DNA of 27,410 bases. Source: DASTPP01 sp035762175 (lineage in GTDB: Bacteria > Myxococcota_A > Polyangia > Polyangiales > Polyangiaceae). Position numbers and translations under genes: made by a program. The stretch is from the NCBI GenBank assembly GCA_035762175.1, contig DASTPP010000261.1, forward strand, positions 1 to 27,410. Direction: 5' to 3'. Shown here piece by piece: positions 1 to 6,397 of the stretch. The notes beneath the pieces were generated by a model. The model saw only the letters and a program-made list of their open reading frames with translations, was not told where the DNA came from and did no database searches. Position 1 is the stretch's first letter, and each line of letters starts with the position of its first letter.

Positions 1-1215
1 GCCGCCCCCGCGCCCCCGGCCGCCCGGCCCGCCGGCCCAGCGCCCCCGGCCGCCCGGCCCGCCACGCCCGCCGGCGCCCCCCTCGCCACCGGCCGCGCCC
101 GGGCCCGCGACCTCGGCGTCGCGCCCGGCATCTTCCGGCCCGGCGCGCACAACGCCATCACCGACGTCGCCGGCGTGCGGGTCGGCCACGTCACGATCGT
201 CGAGGGCGACGCCGTCCGCACCGGCGTCACCGCCGTGCTGCCGCACGGGGGCGACCTCTTCCGCGAGCGCGTGCCGGCCGCGCTCTTCGTCGGCAACGGC
301 TACGGCAAGCTCGTCGGCGCGACGCAGCTGCGCGAGCTCGGCGAGCTCGAGACGCCGGTGCTGCTCACCTGCACGCTCTGCGTCTGGAGGGCCGCCGACG
401 CGATGGTGGCCTGGCTGCTCGGGCGGCCCGGCATGGCCGACGTGCGCTCGATCAACCCCGTCGTCGGCGAGACGAACGACGGGCGGCTGAACGCCATCCG
501 CGAGCGGCCCGTCGGCGCCGAGCACGTGCAGAGGGCCCTCGAGTCGGCCGCCGGCGGGCCCGTCGCCGAGGGCAGCGTCGGCGCGGGCACGGGCACCGTC
601 GCCTTCGGCTGGAAGGGCGGCATCGGCACCGCCTCGCGCGTCCTGCCCCCCGCGCTCGGCGGGCACGCGCTCGGCGTGCTCGTGCAGACCAACTTCGGCG
701 GCGTGCTGCAGGTGCTCGGCGCGCCCGTGGGCCGCGAGCTCGGCCGCTACGCCTTCCGCGAGGAGGTCGAGGCCGCGCCGGCCGACGGCGCGGGCCCCGG
801 CGGCGCCGATCGGCGCGGCGACGGCAGCGTCATGATCGTCGTGGCGACCGACGCGCCCGTCGGCGAGCGCAACCTCGGGCGCCTCGCCGCGCGCACCATG
901 CTCGGGCTCGCGCGCACCGGCTCGTCGGCCTCGAACGGCTCGGGCGACTACGCCATCGCCTTCTCGACCGCCGAGGCCGTCCGCCGCCGCCCCGGCGCCC
1001 CGCCCGCGGCCGCCGGCGAGGTCGCGGCGCGCGGCGAGCTCGCGAACGACGCGATGTCGCCGCTCTTCCAGGCCGCGGTCGAGGCGACCGAGGAGGCCGT
1101 CTACAATTCGCTCTTCGCGGCGACGTCGGTCACCGGCGGCGGGCGCACCGCCGAGGCCATCCCGCTCGACCGGGTGCGCGCGGTCTTGCGCAAGTACAAC
1201 GTCGGCGGGCGCTAG
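1..1215 (+). CDS. P1 family peptidase (DmpA/BapA-type), 5' partial
   Basis: This is the 3' part of an N-terminal-nucleophile aminopeptidase of the P1/S58 family (L-aminopeptidase/D-Ala-esterase, DmpA-like). The frame is open to the window edge, so the true start lies outside; an internal GTG at 175 is not a convincing start because family sequence (PGxxNAITDVAGVRVGH) already begins about 15 codons before it. Family landmarks are the N-terminal DVxGVRVGH segment, GAGTGTVAFGWKGGIGTASR, the VQTNFGG segment, and DGS-V-M-I-V-V-ATDAP. In DmpA the precursor cleaves itself between Gly and Ser to make alpha and beta chains and that Ser becomes the nucleophile; here the matching Ser is codon 826-828. 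The first ~30 visible codons are Ala/Pro-rich with a 24-nt direct repeat (10-33 and 40-63), which looks like an export or linker region rather than the catalytic fold. Substrate is unknown. Confidence 0.9.
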   Translation, partial: AAPAPPAARPAGPAPPAARPATPAGAPLATGRARARDLGVAPGIFRPGAHNAITDVAGVRVGHVTIVEGDAVRTGVTAVLPHGGDLFRERVPAALFVGNGYGKLVGATQLRELGELETPVLLTCTLCVWRAADAMVAWLLGRPGMADVRSINPVVGETNDGRLNAIRERPVGAEHVQRALESAAGGPVAEGSVGAGTGTVAFGWKGGIGTASRVLPPALGGHALGVLVQTNFGGVLQVLGAPVGRELGRYAFREEVEAAPADGAGPGGADRRGDGSVMIVVATDAPVGERNLGRLAARTMLGLARTGSSASNGSGDYAIAFSTAEAVRRRPGAPPAAAGEVAARGELANDAMSPLFQAAVEATEEAVYNSLFAATSVTGGGRTAEAIPLDRVRAVLRKYNVGGR

Positions 1216-1982
1216 GCTCCGTCCGACGCAAGCGGGCCGAGCTCGGCGACCGGGGCGCGGCGGCCCCCGGCCGCCCCGGCCGCGGGGCGACCCACGAGGG
1301 AAACGCCATCGGCCGGCGCAGGGAAACGCCATCGCCAGCGCAGGGAAACGCCATCGGCCAGCGCATGGAACCACCATCGGCCGGAGGGAGAGAAACCCCA
1401 TCGGCTGGCACAGGGAAACCCCATAGATCGGAAGGATAGAAACCCCATAGGTCGGCACAGGGAAACCCCATAGGGCGGGCGACGCGGCCGCCGCCCCGGC
1501 GCCCGCGCCCGGCGCGCCCGCCTTCGAAAAGGGCACAAAATGCCAGCCGCAACCGACGGATCGCGACCGGCGTTGCGATCTTTCGGCGCCCCTGCGGCGC
1601 TCCCCCGAGAGGTCGCACAAGCTCGCAGCCTCCCTTCCAGGGTGAGGCCCCTCCCAACGCGTACCCACGCGACCGGCCGCCACTTTTGCCTCTCAAGCTC
1701 GAGATTAACAAAATTATCAATGTGGCCTTTTTTGGCTTTGTTCCGATGGACCATGCGGGTACCCGAACGGAGTGCATGGCACCAACATTCCCACCCTGCT
1801 GGACCTGTGGGATGACGCACGACCCGGGCGTAAAATTTCGGCGTCGACAGACAATTTGCAGCCAATGTTCAAAACAGCAGTACGAGCGTTGCGTTTCCGT
1901 CCTTTTTTGACGCATTCAGATTCTGAACAAAGAGGCGTAAAGGTTCTTGACTCTTTAAGCGTAAAGCTGGACAACTTTGTTT
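1216..1982. other. Non-coding interval: 23-bp array plus AT-rich island
   Basis: No gene is supported here. After the peptidase stop comes GC-rich DNA, then the 23-bp array (1298-1481), then an abrupt AT-rich island from about 1685 to the next start. The island contains three copies of GCGTAAA (1828-1834, 1935-1941, 1959-1965) and a TTGACT hexamer at 1947-1952, which could be a -35 element for the ADYC gene, although no good -10 sits at normal spacing. Short ORFs on either strand show no recognisable protein features. Confidence 0.6.
1298..1481. repeat. Tandem array, ~23-bp unit, 8 copies
   Basis: Eight units start at 1298, 1321, 1343, 1366, 1390, 1413, 1437 and 1460 (22-24 bp each). The consensus is GGGAAACSCCAT followed by CGGCCGGCRCA, and the last units drift to CCATAG. 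The period is not a multiple of three, so the long minus-strand frame that crosses the array is unlikely to be a conserved protein. There are no unique spacers, so it is not a CRISPR array. Confidence 0.9.
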
Positions 1983-3050
1983 ATGGGGAAGCGAAACCAA
2001 CTCATCCGCCTCGTCGCCGTCGCGTTTGCATTCCTGACGGGCTGCGCGCCCGAGGCCCCGCCCGGCGAGTCCGGCGAGTCGGCCCTCGGCCCCGACCTCG
2101 AAGCCCTGCCGGGCGGCGAGCTGGGCGCCCAAGACATCGCCACCAACGGCACGCTGCTGAACGGCATCGCCACCAACGGCACCGAGCTCGCCGGCGTCGC
2201 CGTCACCGGCGTCGGCGTCAACGCCACCGTCTTTACCGGCCGCACGATCGACGGCACGCCCATGAGCGGCCCCGCCTTCGTCGGCACGACGATGAACGGC
2301 ATCAAGCCCGACAACACCGTCCTCAAAATCCGCATCGACGCGATGACCGCGCTGCCCGCGCCCAACGCCGACCTCTACGGCTACACGGTCTCGTTCGACG
2401 GCGTCAACGGCGCGAAAGAATACATCTGCGGCCTCGACCCGGCCGGCCAGCCCGTCCAAGCCATCCCCATTATGGGTACGTGGAATTACGGACAGGGCGT
2501 CACGGGCGGCGGCAGCTTCACCCCGAGCACGACCATGTTCACCTTCGCCTGCCGCGGCATGGCGATCGGCAAGTGTATCGAGCTCGGCTACCGCCCCTGG
2601 CAGGCGATCGCCGGCGGCGGCACCCTGCAAAATCACCTCAACGCCTGCACGCGCGCGCTGCGCGCCGACTATTGCGGCAACGGCAAGTCGTACACGCTCA
2701 ACGGCACCGTCATCAACCTCTACGACGTCGTCTCGGTGCAGGCCGACACCGAGTCCTGGCCCGTCGAGGCCGAGTGGACGGCCAACGGCGCGCGCTTCAT
2801 CACGACGGGCACCAAGAAGCGCTACAAGCTCTTGGGCGGCGACCCGCCCCCTTGCGCCAATCAGCTCGAGTCCGCTAGCACCGGCAACCTGGCGAACTTC
2901 TCGTCCGGCACCCTCATTATGACTGAATACACCAACGACCTCCTCTTAACCCCCCCGCCCCGCTCGGGCTCGCGACCCCCGCCCCCCGGCGCGGGCGTCG
3001 CCCGGGGTGCCCCGTACGTGCTCGAGTGGGCCGTGCGTCGAGAAGGTTAA
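1983..3050 (+). CDS. ADYC domain-containing lipoprotein
   Basis: Predicted secreted lipoprotein of 355 aa. A hydrophobic signal ends in lipobox LTGC (Cys21). Residues ~48-105 hold short degenerate repeats (xNGTxLxG, xxTGxxV) resembling a pentapeptide or beta-helix-like stretch. The second half has the Cys-rich ADYC domain: CTRALRADYCGNGKSYTLNG, with the ADYC motif at residues 228-231, then INLYD. The domain is known mainly from myxobacterial lipoproteins and has no assigned function. ATG 1983 is chosen over TTG two codons upstream because the signal sequence starts naturally there; no clear Shine-Dalgarno is seen. The last ~35 codons (from about 2945) are Pro/Arg/Gly-rich and run toward the neighbouring repeat DNA, so the original stop may have been lost. 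AT-rich upstream DNA contrasts with the gene. Confidence 0.85.
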   Translation: MGKRNQLIRLVAVAFAFLTGCAPEAPPGESGESALGPDLEALPGGELGAQDIATNGTLLNGIATNGTELAGVAVTGVGVNATVFTGRTIDGTPMSGPAFVGTTMNGIKPDNTVLKIRIDAMTALPAPNADLYGYTVSFDGVNGAKEYICGLDPAGQPVQAIPIMGTWNYGQGVTGGGSFTPSTTMFTFACRGMAIGKCIELGYRPWQAIAGGGTLQNHLNACTRALRADYCGNGKSYTLNGTVINLYDVVSVQADTESWPVEAEWTANGARFITTGTKKRYKLLGGDPPPCANQLESASTGNLANFSSGTLIMTEYTNDLLLTPPPRSGSRPPPPGAGVARGAPYVLEWAVRREG

Positions 3051-3103
3051 GAACGCGGGGGCCTGCGGGTCCCGGCGGGGGCTGCGAGGCCCGAACCCCG
3101 AAT

Positions 3104-3290
3104 CCCGAGCGAGCTCCGAGCCCTGGCTCCGCGCCCCGAGCGAGCCCCGAGCCCCGAGCTCCGAGTCCCGAGCGAGCTCCAAGCCCCGCGCTCCGAATCC
3201 CGAGCGAGCTCCGAGCCCTGGCTCCGAGTCCCGAGCGAGCTCCGAGCCCCGGCTCCGCGCCCCGAGCCCTGGGTCTCCAGATCCAAGTCT
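3104..3290. repeat. Degenerate tandem array, ~31.5-bp period
   Basis: Landmark CCCGAGC or CCCGAGCGAG recurs at 3104, 3135, 3167, 3199, 3230 and 3261, a spacing of 31 or 32 bp. Within each unit there are shorter CGAGCTC/CGAGCCC heptamers. The alternation of 31 and 32 bp averages three helical turns. Frames across it give Ser-Glu-Leu-Gly-Ala-Arg-like peptides on the minus strand, but the period breaks frame, so a DNA-level repeat is favoured. Confidence 0.8.
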
Positions 3291-3349
3291 CGAGCTCTCG
3301 GCCCCGAGGCTCGAGCCCCTCAGGGGGCCTCACGGCTCCGGCCGGGCCC

Positions 3350-3373
3350 GGGGCATCGAAAATTTTCAGCCCC
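3350..3373. promoter_or_regulatory. AT-centred inverted repeat upstream of kinase
   Basis: GGGGC-ATC-GAAAATTTTC-A-GCCCC: a perfect 10-bp AT palindrome flanked by complementary GGGGC/GCCCC arms. It stands out in the GC-rich surroundings and lies about 115 bp before the kinase start. It could be an operator. It is not a standard terminator because its Ts are in the dyad centre rather than after a stem. Confidence 0.35.
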
Positions 3374-3443
3374 AGCGTAACGTTTCGGGGGCCAAAGGGT
3401 GCGGGGCACGATGTACGACCGAAGGCACGGGCATCGAACGCCT

Positions 3444-3473
3444 TTGCGTTGGCGCTCGCTCGCCTTCTATTCT
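3444..3473 (+). promoter_or_regulatory. Putative kinase promoter (TTGCGT-18-TATTCT)
   Basis: A -35-like TTGCGT (3444-3449) and -10-like TATTCT (3468-3473) are separated by 18 bp. The -10 ends 14 nt before the ATG at 3488, so the predicted leader is under 10 nt. The tRNA-Arg gene in this window has the same TTGCGT -35. Confidence 0.5.
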
Positions 3474-3487
3474 CGCCCGCTGGACAG

Positions 3488-5071
3488 ATGACGCACCCGC
3501 ACGCCGCAGGCCTCTACCCCGCCCCGGGCGAGGTCGTGGGCGAGTCGTGGGTGGTCGAGAAGATCTTGGGCGAGGGCGGCATGGGCTGCGTCGCCCGGGC
3601 CTACCACGCCGTCCTGCACACGCCGGTGGCGCTGAAGTTCATGAACCCGCAGTTCATGATCTTGCCCGGGGCGGTCGAGCGCTTCATCAACGAGGGCAAG
3701 GCGAGCGGGCGCATCAAGAGCGACCACGTCGTGCCCGTGATGGACGCGCGCAAGCTGCCAAACGGCACGCCCTACCTGGTGATGGAGTGCCTCGAGGGGC
3801 TCGACCTCGCGGACCTGCTCGCGCACGACCGGGGGCGGGGGCTGCCGGTCGAGCGGGCCCTGCACTTCGTCGTGCAGATCTTGCGCGGCCTGCAGGCGGC
3901 GCACGCGCTCGGCGTCGTGCACCGCGACATGAAGCCGGCCAACTGCTTCGTCGTGACCAAGGACGGCGAGGCGGACTTCGTCAAAATCCTCGACTTCGGC
4001 ATCAGCAAGATCGACCAGCCCGACGGCCCCGCGCTCACGCGCACCAACTCGACGCTCGGCACGCCGCTCTACATGTCGCCCGAGCAGGCGCAGCGGCCGC
4101 GCGACGTCGACGCCCGGAGCGACCTCTACTCGACCGGGGCGATTCTCTACGAGCTCCTGACGGGGCGGGCGCCCTTCTTCTCCGAGGGCATTCAGCTGCT
4201 CGAGGTGCTGGTCAAGCTGGTGACGACCGAGCCGCCGCCGGTGCGCTCGCTCCGGCCCGACCTGCCCGAGGGGCTGGCCGAGGTCGTGCACCGGGCGCTC
4301 GCGCGCGAGCCCGAGGCCCGCTACCCGAGCGCGCTCGCGATGGCCGAGGCGCTCGCGCCCTTCGCGTCCGAGCGCTCGCGGCGGTTCATCGAGCGGATGC
4401 AGGCCTACCGCGCGCCCTCGCGCCCGTCGTTCGCCCCGCCGGCCGAGCTGCCGTCCTCGCTCGAGGCCTTCTCGCGGCTCGAGGGGCGGCCGGGCGGGGC
4501 GGCGAGGGTGCACTCGCCCTCGGCCGAGACGCTGGTGCCGACCGACGCCGAGCTGCTCGAGGCGCCCCCCTCGAGCACCGAGATGATGCCGCCGGCGCCC
4601 GCGCTGAACGGGCCGGCCGGCACGCTCGTGATCGCGCCGACGCCGGCGATGGGCACCGAGCGGATGACCGAGCCGGCGCCGGCGCCCGCCTTCGACATCT
4701 ACCCGCCCTCGCAGGCCCGTCCCTCCGCCCGGCGCCCGCCGCGGCGCTCGCCGCTCGTCTACGCCCTGCCGGCGGTGGTGGCGGCGGGGGCGCTCGGGGG
4801 CTTTCTCGCGACCCGGCGGGGCGAAGGGCCCTCGCCGCCGCCCGGGCGCGCCGAGGTGCCGGCGGTCGAAACGCGCCCGCCGCCCTCGGCCGACGCGCCC
4901 GCGGGCGCGCCCGCCCTCGCGCCGCCCGCCGAGCCGACGACCGACCTGACCGCGCTCGCGACGCCGAGCGGCGCGCCGACGGTGCCGAGCGCCACGGCGA
5001 AGCCGCCCCGCACGCCCCCGCGCGCGCCGCCCCACCGCGACCCGGGCTTCGACCCGGGAATCAAGAACTGA
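3488..5071 (+). CDS. Transmembrane Ser/Thr protein kinase
   Basis: Hanks-type kinase, 527 aa from ATG 3488, with a cytosolic N-terminal kinase domain, a long Pro/Ala/Ser-rich linker, one membrane span (about residues 422-441) and an extracytoplasmic Pro-rich tail. Visible motifs: glycine loop GEGGMG (28-33), VALKF with Lys50, HRDMKPAN with catalytic Asp147, DFGISK with Asp169, GTPLYMSPEQ activation-segment end, and DLYSTGAILYELLTGRAPF. All key catalytic residues are present, so it is probably active. The 'RD' pair suggests control by activation-loop phosphorylation. The longer open frame upstream reads only repeat DNA, and a promoter fits just before this ATG. The next gene starts 5 bp after the stop, so co-transcription with the TPR-PEGA gene is likely. 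The signal sensed and the substrates are unknown. Confidence 0.93.
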   Translation: MTHPHAAGLYPAPGEVVGESWVVEKILGEGGMGCVARAYHAVLHTPVALKFMNPQFMILPGAVERFINEGKASGRIKSDHVVPVMDARKLPNGTPYLVMECLEGLDLADLLAHDRGRGLPVERALHFVVQILRGLQAAHALGVVHRDMKPANCFVVTKDGEADFVKILDFGISKIDQPDGPALTRTNSTLGTPLYMSPEQAQRPRDVDARSDLYSTGAILYELLTGRAPFFSEGIQLLEVLVKLVTTEPPPVRSLRPDLPEGLAEVVHRALAREPEARYPSALAMAEALAPFASERSRRFIERMQAYRAPSRPSFAPPAELPSSLEAFSRLEGRPGGAARVHSPSAETLVPTDAELLEAPPSSTEMMPPAPALNGPAGTLVIAPTPAMGTERMTEPAPAPAFDIYPPSQARPSARRPPRRSPLVYALPAVVAAGALGGFLATRRGEGPSPPPGRAEVPAVETRPPPSADAPAGAPALAPPAEPTTDLTALATPSGAPTVPSATAKPPRTPPRAPPHRDPGFDPGIKN

Positions 5072-5076
5072 ACGCC

Positions 5077-6288
5077 ATGACGGCCCCCCTCGCCCGCCGC
5101 GCCCTCGCGTCCGCCCTCACGCTCGCCCTCGCCGCGCCCCCGGCCGTCGCGCTGCGCGCCCCGACCGCGCTCGCGCAGCCGAAGCCGCCGCCGCTCAAGA
5201 GTCAGCTCACCGGCGCCGCCAGAGAGCACTTCGAGACGGGGGTGCGGCTCGCCGGCCGCCGCGACTGGAACGGCGCGCGCACGAGCTTCCAGGCGGCGTA
5301 CGACGCGTCGGCCAACCCCCGCGTGCTCTTCAACGTGGCGGTGAGCGAGCGCGAGCTCGGGCGCTACCCGGCGGCCGTCGAGGCCTTCCGGCGCGAGCTG
5401 GCCGAGGGGCGGGGCAAGCTCTCGAAAGACGAGGAGGCCGAGGTGAGCGCGGCGATCGCCTCGCTCGAGAAGCTGCTCGCGTCGCTGCTCGTCGAGGTGA
5501 GCGAGCCGGGCGCCGAGGTCTTCCTCGACGGCGAGAAGGTCGGCGTCTCGCCGCTGAAGTTGCCGCTGGTCGTGTCGATCGGCGAGCGGCGGGTGCGCGC
5601 CACCAAGCCCGGCTACGCCGACGCGGTCGACTCGGTGCGGCTCGCCTCGGGCGCCTCGGGCAAGCTCGCGCTCCGGCTCGTGCCGGTCGTCAAGACCGCG
5701 GTCGTGAACGTGTCGGTGGCGGGCCCGCCGAACGCGGTCGTGACGATCGACGGCAAAGAAGTGGGCCCCGCGCCCTACACGGGCCGCGTGCTCGTCTCGG
5801 CCGAGCCGCACCAGTTCTCGGCCCAGGCGCCGGGCTACGTGCCGGCGACCAAGAGCGTCGTCGTCACCGAGCTGCCCGAGGGCCAGGCGCTCAACGTGCG
5901 GCTCGAGCCGGCGGCCGAGCAGAGCATGGGCAAGCTCGTCGTCCTGGCCCGGCCCGAGGGCGCGACCATCGAGCTCGACGGCAAGCCCGTCGGCGCCTCG
6001 CGCTGGGAGGGCCCGGTCAGCGCGCGCGCGCACCAGGTCGTGGTCAAGAAGCGGGGCTTCTACCCCTTCAGCTACGACGTCGAGGTGCCGCGCGGGGGCG
6101 AGCGCTCGGTCACCGCCACCCTCAACGAGGACCGCAACACCAACTTCGTGCCCTGGCTCATCGGCACCGTCGTCGTGCTCGGCGCGACCGCGGTGGCCGT
6201 CGGGCTCATCGCCTCCAAGCCCGACCAAGAGCCCGTCAACGGCACCCTGCCGCCCTTCGCCGTCGGCACCCAAGGCTTCCGCTTCTGA
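5077..6288 (+). CDS. TPR and PEGA-domain membrane protein
   Basis: 403-aa exported protein. It has an N-terminal signal or anchor (about 1-34), TPR-like helices (about 48-108; FETGVRLAGRRDWNGA, VLFNVAVSERELGRYPAAVE), then three PEGA repeats (about 136-203, 207-277, 285-350) recognisable by EVFLDGEKVGVSP, VVTIDGKEVGPAP and TIELDGKPVGASR. A hydrophobic segment (about 358-378) lies near the C-terminus. PEGA domains are small beta-sandwich surface modules, and TPR-PEGA proteins commonly sit next to PknB-type kinases in myxobacteria. Five bp from the kinase and ~90 bp before the lipoprotein, it probably belongs to one transcription unit and acts in the envelope. Its stop codon lies in the first copy of a local duplication (6272-6397). 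Confidence 0.88.
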   Translation: MTAPLARRALASALTLALAAPPAVALRAPTALAQPKPPPLKSQLTGAAREHFETGVRLAGRRDWNGARTSFQAAYDASANPRVLFNVAVSERELGRYPAAVEAFRRELAEGRGKLSKDEEAEVSAAIASLEKLLASLLVEVSEPGAEVFLDGEKVGVSPLKLPLVVSIGERRVRATKPGYADAVDSVRLASGASGKLALRLVPVVKTAVVNVSVAGPPNAVVTIDGKEVGPAPYTGRVLVSAEPHQFSAQAPGYVPATKSVVVTELPEGQALNVRLEPAAEQSMGKLVVLARPEGATIELDGKPVGASRWEGPVSARAHQVVVKKRGFYPFSYDVEVPRGGERSVTATLNEDRNTNFVPWLIGTVVVLGATAVAVGLIASKPDQEPVNGTLPPFAVGTQGFRF

Positions 6289-6397
6289 ACCCCGCCGCCC
6301 GGGCCGAGAGAACGCCCACGCCCGCCCTCGCCCGAGGCTTTCCCGCTTCTGAACCCCGCCGCAAGGCCGAGAGAACGCCCATGCCCGCCCTCGCCCG
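6272..6397 (+). repeat. Tandem duplication (~63 bp) of a gene junction
   Basis: Two nearly identical copies, 6272-6334 and 6335-6397, each contain CCGCTTCTGAACCCCGCCGC, then CCGAGAGAACGCCCA and GCCCGCCCTCGCCCG. The first copy carries the stop of the PEGA gene and has ACG where the second has the ATG start of the next gene. The duplication therefore spans the end of one gene and the start of the next. Confidence 0.85.

Larger units (their letters stand above)
3051..3487. other. Intergenic interval with repeat array and AT-centred dyad
   Basis: No gene is supported. The interval contains the ~31.5-bp array (3104-3290), an AT-centred dyad (3350-3373), and the kinase promoter just before 3488. 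Reading frames that extend the kinase or the ADYC gene through this DNA consist of Ser/Pro/Arg low-complexity sequence and are rejected as coding. Confidence 0.6.

Noticed and set aside
1686..1910. 74-codon plus-strand ORF with several Cys residues in the AT-rich island
   Set aside because: CxxC-like pairs are present but there is no ribosome site, no family pattern and the start is arbitrary; it cannot be supported as a gene.
1130..1915. Long minus-strand frame across the 23-bp array with Trp/Phe/Pro repeats
   Set aside because: Repeat period is not a multiple of three, there is no conserved domain, and it overlaps the end of the peptidase gene; it is an open frame by composition.
1947..1976. 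TTGACT-based promoter for the ADYC gene
   Set aside because: The -35 is good but no -10 resembling TATAAT is found at 16-18 bp, so it is mentioned only within the interval description.
3467..5035. 522-codon minus-strand frame opposite the kinase
   Set aside because: Arg/Gly/His-rich shadow caused by high GC; the plus strand has every kinase motif.
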